Assembly (NCBI GenBank): GCA_937863215.1
Contig: CALMFQ010000647.1
Span: 1-9,236, forward strand
Source: an uncultured Pseudomonadota bacterium
GTDB lineage: Bacteria > Pseudomonadota > Gammaproteobacteria > Burkholderiales > SCOH01
DNA: 9,236 nucleotides
Direction: 5' to 3'
A model generated the notes under the pieces. The model was given only the letters and a program-made list of their open reading frames with translations. It was not told where the DNA came from and made no database searches. Position numbers and translations under genes: made by a program. This document shows positions 5,516 through 9,236 of the stretch, piece after piece; positions within the stretch are counted from its first letter, which is position 1, and every line of letters begins with the position of its first letter.

Positions 5516-7336
5516 TTATTCGAACTGGATCGAGTCGATTTCGATCTTGCCGCTGTAGCCGTCCCAGAACGTCAATTGCAGTGCATCGACCGTTTGCAGC
5601 TTGAGCTCGCTGCCAAAAGCGCTGAACGGAATACGGATGGTCTGATAGCTGGTGCCGATTGCCTGTGGCGTGAGGCTGGCAAATAGCCTGGATATTCCGC
5701 CCAGTGCCAGATGAAAGTGCTGCTGCTCGCCTCCGGCACCACCGCGGATGCGCAGCACCAGTGCCTGATAACCGGCCAGGCTGCGGCCGATGCTGCTGCC
5801 GAAGTAACCATCGTTCCTGTATGCCAGTGTCAGCGCACCATTGGCAAACTGACCCGCACCCTTGCCATTGGCGAAGCTGTTACCGCCAGTCCATTGGCCG
5901 AGTGCGTTGGTCGCGTATTTGCTGCGATTGAAATCATCCAGCAGCAGTGGTGCGGCCACCGGCGGCGGGGCCACGACGTTGCCTCCGGCGCCGACCCGGA
6001 ATGCCTGCAACGTCAGCCAGCCGCTGGCGTCGCGATCCTGCTCCAGATTGGCCAGCTTCACCGGCTGGGCGTTGCCCAGCGGGTTGGCTATCTGCATGAC
6101 CAGTCGGTAATCGCCATCCGGCAATGCCGGCGCTGCGATTTCCAGCCGCCGCGTTACGACGCTACCCGGCTGGATCGCCGGCAACGACCAGTCGGCCTGC
6201 CATTGTTTGACAATATTGCCGTTGCCATTGATTGCCGCGATGCTGACCGGCCAGTTGTAATAGAACGGAGCCACGCCATCGTTGCGCAATTGTACCTCGG
6301 CCAGCAGCGGCGCACCGCTGGCGCTATCCGGCACACGCGCCGCAGCGGCGCTGAGCTGGTAACCCAGTTGCCGGTGTGCTTGCAGGGCATTGTTGTAGAC
6401 CGTGCCATTGCTGGCTCCGGTTGCGAACAGCCAGTGGTTCAGCAGCCAGCTGGCGTGGGTGGTATAGGTGGCCTGGGTGAAGCTCTGTCCGATATTGTTC
6501 GGCCACTGGTTGAACAGGCTGTCCTGCAGCGGCGGCGCCACTTCACCGCCAATCGGGCGGGTTTGCCAGATGTTGCTCAGGCCGGCGGCGCCGAGGGTCG
6601 GCCAGAAATGCCAGTCGGTACTGCCGATGGTCGAATCGGCATACATATCGTCGTGATAGCCGAAACGGTCCAGCAATGCGCTATCGCTGCTGGCCGGCAC
6701 ACGCAGCTGGATATGGCTCTTGTGGAACGCTTGCTGATAGGCCTGCAGCAGCAAGGTGCGGTTGGCGTCGTTCATGCCGCGCGTGTCGTACGGATAGGTA
6801 TGCCATTCACCCCAGAATCCATACAGGCCGGCGGTAACGAAACCGATGCGGGCATCGCCGTCGTAGCGCGCGCCGAATGCGGCAATGAAGCGGCCCAGCG
6901 CGTCGATCAGCCGGCTGTCGTTCCAGTCCGGCATCAGGCTGATGCCATTATTATCGTAATCGTCGTAGCGATATGTGGTCAGCCCGGCGTCGAGCAGGTA
7001 TTGCGGGATGCCGGTCGGCTCGCCCGGGGTATCGAGCTGGATGCGCAGCACCGCCTGATGGCCGCGCTGGGCGATGGTGTTCAGATGCTGTTCCAGCGCG
7101 CTCCAGTCAAACGAATCCGGCCCGCTCATCAGGCTGCGCAGCGGCAGGTTGAAATACTCCATGCTGTGCGGAAAGCCGGCATAGCTGCCTTCGTAGGGAA
7201 TAAAGCCGCGCAGCGGATTGCTGTCCAGCCCGGCGACATTGCTGCTGTAATTCAGTGCTTGCCACTGGCCGTCACCGGCCCAGCTGGAGCCGATCAGGCT
7301 GAACAGAAGCGAGGCGAGGGCGGTGATTTTCTTCAT
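5516..7336 (-). CDS. Secreted DUF4832-type protein with C-terminal carbohydrate-binding-like module
   Basis: This 606-residue protein begins with a signal peptide (MKKITALASLLFSLIG, cleavage likely after SWA at residue 20). The N-terminal part reads NPLRGFIPYEG, then a barrel-like region with the strand-end motif FWGEWHT (Trp175 to His179; Glu177 is a candidate catalytic acid), as in glycoside-hydrolase-like DUF4874/DUF4832 proteins. A beta-sandwich region follows (about 340-450, with NDGVAPFYYNWPV and LPDGDYRLVMQIANP). A Gly/Pro linker (AGGNVVAPPP, about 450-460) leads to a C-terminal jelly-roll-like domain from LLLDDFNRS (about 464) to the end, resembling CBM11/CIA30-type binding modules. 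Enzymatic activity is not established for this family; a secreted polysaccharide-active role is inference. I chose the ATG at 7336 and not the frame's first ATG at 7396, because it starts the signal peptide directly and has GGA 8 nt upstream. Confidence 0.72.
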   Translation of the reverse strand: MKKITALASLLFSLIGSSWAGDGQWQALNYSSNVAGLDSNPLRGFIPYEGSYAGFPHSMEYFNLPLRSLMSGPDSFDWSALEQHLNTIAQRGHQAVLRIQLDTPGEPTGIPQYLLDAGLTTYRYDDYDNNGISLMPDWNDSRLIDALGRFIAAFGARYDGDARIGFVTAGLYGFWGEWHTYPYDTRGMNDANRTLLLQAYQQAFHKSHIQLRVPASSDSALLDRFGYHDDMYADSTIGSTDWHFWPTLGAAGLSNIWQTRPIGGEVAPPLQDSLFNQWPNNIGQSFTQATYTTHASWLLNHWLFATGASNGTVYNNALQAHRQLGYQLSAAAARVPDSASGAPLLAEVQLRNDGVAPFYYNWPVSIAAINGNGNIVKQWQADWSLPAIQPGSVVTRRLEIAAPALPDGDYRLVMQIANPLGNAQPVKLANLEQDRDASGWLTLQAFRVGAGGNVVAPPPVAAPLLLDDFNRSKYATNALGQWTGGNSFANGKGAGQFANGALTLAYRNDGYFGSSIGRSLAGYQALVLRIRGGAGGEQQHFHLALGGISRLFASLTPQAIGTSYQTIRIPFSAFGSELKLQTVDALQLTFWDGYSGKIEIDSIQFE

Positions 7337-7389
7337 GGCGTACATCCGGGTGGGCTGGCAGGACACGATGGTTTCTGTACACATGCTAA

Positions 7390-7435
7390 CGCACATATCA
7401 ATATATTAGTAGTTATTAATGTATTCGGATGTGCG
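7390..7435. promoter_or_regulatory. 46-bp imperfect AT-rich palindrome upstream of the DUF4832 gene
   Basis: Perfect 7-bp outer arms CGCACAT (7390-7396) and ATGTGCG (7429-7435) flank a very AT-rich core. The core is itself an imperfect dyad: on the minus strand AATACATTAA pairs with CTAATATATT at 8 of 10 positions around a 6-nt centre. It lies about 54-99 bp upstream of the start codon at 7336, in the right place for an operator. A TTGATA (-35-like) on the minus strand overlaps one arm, with a poor TACAGA 16 nt further on. An operator role is inference. Confidence 0.4.
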
Positions 7436-7513
7436 AATTGATCGGGCGAATTGCTTCAGCCCTTGCTGCTGCCTGTTTGAAGGTGCTGCGACGGGGGTGG
7501 GGCGTGTCGGGTA

Positions 7514-8107
7514 TTACTGCGACTGGATGCGATACACTGCCAGGTTGCCGAGCCAGTTCGGCAATAACTCGATCCGTTCGCCATGGGTGAGAATGGCGCG
7601 TTCAAGAATCTTCACGCCGTGGCCATGGCAGAAATCCTCGAAGTCATTGATGGTGCACAGGTGCACGTTCGGCGTGTCGTACCACTGGTACGGCAGGGTT
7701 TTCGATACTGGCATGCGCCCGGCGATGATCTGCCAGCGATTGCGCCAGTAGCCGAAGTTGGGGAAGGTGACGATGACCTGGCGGCCGACGCGCAGCATTT
7801 CGGTAATGATTTTTTCCGTCTGATGCACTGCCTGCAGCGTTTGTGACAGGATCACATAGTCGAACGAATCCGATTCGAACGTCGACAGCCCGCCTTCCAG
7901 ATCGTTCTGGATTACATTGATGCCGTTCTGCACGCACGCCAGTACGTTGGCATCGCTGATTTCCACGCCATAGCCGCGCGCTGCCTTGGTATCGTGCAGC
8001 AGTTTCAGCAGCGTGCCGTCGCCGCAGCCGAGGTCGAGCACGCTGGAGTCGCGTTCGACCAGATTGCTGATCAGCTGGAAATCGTGGCGGATTGGGGGAT
8101 TCGACAC
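7514..8107 (-). CDS. metW: MetW, class I SAM-binding methyltransferase-like partner of MetX
   Basis: This 197-residue protein has the class I methyltransferase motif I at residues 24-31 (LDLGCGDG). The MetW signature VEISDANVLACVQNG follows, then the acidic GDL-type strand NDLEGGL and FDYVILSQTLQAV. Length and layout are those of MetW, which is encoded next to metX in many proteobacteria and has been reported to support MetX activity; its own methyltransferase reaction is not established. The GTG start at 8107 follows the metX stop by 3 bp. A GGAG lies 6 nt upstream of the GTG inside the end of metX, which decides this start and indicates co-translation. The end of the gene is followed by a 177-bp gap holding the palindrome, and I saw no clear intrinsic terminator after the stop. 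Confidence 0.93.
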   Translation of the reverse strand: MSNPPIRHDFQLISNLVERDSSVLDLGCGDGTLLKLLHDTKAARGYGVEISDANVLACVQNGINVIQNDLEGGLSTFESDSFDYVILSQTLQAVHQTEKIITEMLRVGRQVIVTFPNFGYWRNRWQIIAGRMPVSKTLPYQWYDTPNVHLCTINDFEDFCHGHGVKILERAILTHGERIELLPNWLGNLAVYRIQSQ

Positions 8108-8110
8108 GGC

Positions 8111-9236
8111 TTACTCCGTCGCGATATTGGCAATGTACGCCCGCATCAGCGCCTGGTATTGCGGGTCGGTCATCAGGAAGGCGTCGTGGCCATGCGCCGA
8201 TTCGATTTCGGCGTAGCTGACGTCTTTTTTGGCGTCGAGCAGCGCCTTGACGATTTCGCGCGAACGCGCCGGCGAAAAGCGCCAGTCGGAAGTGAACGAT
8301 ACCACCAGAAACTTTGCCTGCGCCTGTTGCAATGCGCGCGACAGCTTGCCGCCGTAATGGCGTGCCGGGTCAAAATAATCCAGCGCCTTGGTCATCAGCA
8401 GGTAGGTATTGGCATCGAACACACCGGCAAAGCGGTCGCCCTGATAGCGCAGATAGGATTCGATTTCGAATTCGACATCGAAACCGTATTTGTATTCGCC
8501 GGATTTCAGCAGCCGGCCGAATTTCTCGCCCATGCCGTCATCCGACAGATAGGTGATGTGGCCGAGCATGCGCGCCAGCCGCAGCCCGCGCTTCGGTACC
8601 ACATCATGTTCGTAGTAATTGCCGCCATGGAAATCCGGGTCGGTCAGGATCGCCTGGCGTGCCACGTCGTTGAAGGCGATGTTCTGTGCCGTCAGTTTCG
8701 GTGCCGAGGCAATCACCAGGCAGTAGCGCACCCGTTGCGGAAAACTGATGCTCCAGCGCAATGCCTGCATGCCGCCCAGGCTGCCGCCAATTACCGCCGC
8801 CCATTGCTGGATGCCGAGCAGATCGGCCAGCCGTGCCTGCGATTGCACCCAGTCGGATACCAGGATCAACGGGAACGCCGAACCGTAAGGCTTGCCGCTT
8901 GCCGGGTCGATGCTGGAAGGGCCGGTCGAGCCGTGACAACCTCCCAGATTGTTGAGGCCGACGACAAAAAAACGGTTGGTGTCGATCGGTTTGCCCGGGC
9001 CGATCATGTTGTCCCACCAGCCGGGGTTTTTGTCTTCGGCCGTGTATTTGCCGGCCAGATGATGATTGCCCGAAAGCGCATGGCAGATCAGGATTGCATT
9101 GCTGCGCGTCGCGTTCAGCGTGCCGTAGGTTTCGTAAACCAGATCGTAGGCAGGCAGCACCGCGCCGCTGCTTAGTTGCAGCGGGGTGTCGAAATGTGCG
9201 GTCTGGGGTTTGACGATGCCTACGGATTGCGCGTCG
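8111..9236 (-). CDS. metX: MetX, homoserine O-acyltransferase, 5' end cut by window edge
   Basis: This alpha/beta-hydrolase-fold enzyme acylates L-homoserine at the start of methionine synthesis. The visible protein is 375 residues (about full length); the frame is open to the right edge and starts DAQSVGIVKPQ, so only a few N-terminal residues are missing, and the GTG at 9160 is an internal codon. The catalytic triad is in place: the nucleophile serine in GGSLGGMQ (codon at 8780-8782), the aspartate in SFTSDWRF, and the histidine in ESAHGHDAF. The oxyanion and substrate region NNLGGCHGSTGPSS is intact. Betaproteobacterial MetX proteins paired with MetW are often classed as homoserine O-succinyltransferases rather than acetyltransferases; the acyl donor cannot be decided here. 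It forms an operon with metW 3 bp downstream. Confidence 0.95.
   Translation of the reverse strand, partial: DAQSVGIVKPQTAHFDTPLQLSSGAVLPAYDLVYETYGTLNATRSNAILICHALSGNHHLAGKYTAEDKNPGWWDNMIGPGKPIDTNRFFVVGLNNLGGCHGSTGPSSIDPASGKPYGSAFPLILVSDWVQSQARLADLLGIQQWAAVIGGSLGGMQALRWSISFPQRVRYCLVIASAPKLTAQNIAFNDVARQAILTDPDFHGGNYYEHDVVPKRGLRLARMLGHITYLSDDGMGEKFGRLLKSGEYKYGFDVEFEIESYLRYQGDRFAGVFDANTYLLMTKALDYFDPARHYGGKLSRALQQAQAKFLVVSFTSDWRFSPARSREIVKALLDAKKDVSYAEIESAHGHDAFLMTDPQYQALMRAYIANIATE
8114..8117 (-). promoter_or_regulatory. Ribosome binding site for metW
   Basis: GGAG on the minus strand, 6 nt before the GTG at 8107 and overlapping the last codons of metX. It supports the non-ATG start of metW and tight coupling of the pair. 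Confidence 0.7.

Noticed and set aside
7337..7396. DUF4832 start at the upstream ATG at 7396
   Set aside because: It would place 20 polar and Cys-containing residues before an otherwise perfect signal peptide and would put the start codon inside the palindrome arm.
5711..7441. Plus-strand open frame of 576 codons opposite the DUF4832 gene
   Set aside because: It lies fully antisense to a gene with signal peptide and domain motifs, is rich in Gln/Arg/Ile typical of a reversed GC-rich frame, and shows no family motif.
7994..9175. Plus-strand open frame of 393 codons opposite metX and the start of metW
   Set aside because: Antisense shadow of two clear methionine genes; low-complexity composition and no recognisable domain.
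1..9236. tRNA/rRNA genes, CRISPR arrays, insertion sequences or prophage parts
   Set aside because: No repeat-spacer pattern, transposase or integrase motifs, terminal inverted repeats or tRNA-like cloverleaf were seen on either strand by reading.

Overview
The window looks like chromosomal DNA from a GC-rich Gram-negative bacterium, most likely a betaproteobacterium. The reasons are the metX-metW pair with a MetX N-terminus of the betaproteobacterial type, an outer-membrane MipA/OmpV-family protein, and pigment/lipid genes of the aryl polyene (xanthomonadin-like) type. The species cannot be named from this sequence.

Left part (1-2880): a PlsC-type acyltransferase runs off the left edge on the minus strand. 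Diverging from it is a tight plus-strand operon: acyl carrier protein, FabF-type ketosynthase and FabZ-type dehydratase. The gaps are 1 bp and then a 4-bp ATGA overlap. A perfect TATAAT box lies upstream of the ACP gene. This set can elongate and dehydrate a carrier-bound acyl chain and is typical of one end of an aryl polyene cluster. The adenylating enzyme, ketoreductase, thioesterase and exporter are absent, and would be expected left of position 1.

Middle part (2876-4737, minus strand, convergent with the operon): a chorismatase of the XanB2/FkbO/Hyg5 family and a MipA/OmpV outer-membrane protein share an ATGA stop/start overlap. A XanB2-like chorismatase makes 3- or 4-hydroxybenzoate from chorismate, the starter of xanthomonadin-type pigments, so its presence beside ACP-KS-dehydratase supports the pigment reading. 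The two convergent operons meet in an imperfect inverted repeat that contains both stop codons.

Then comes a 345-bp stretch with no convincing gene, a stand-alone CheY-like receiver (5083-5454), and a secreted DUF4832-type protein with a beta-barrel-like C-terminal carbohydrate-binding-type module (5516-7336). A 46-bp AT-rich imperfect palindrome lies upstream of the latter. The right end (7514-9236, minus strand) is the methionine biosynthesis pair metX-metW, with metX cut by the window edge just short of its start codon.

The most interesting block is 1-4737: a probable aryl polyene cluster edge in which the hydroxybenzoate-forming enzyme is translationally coupled to an outer-membrane protein.
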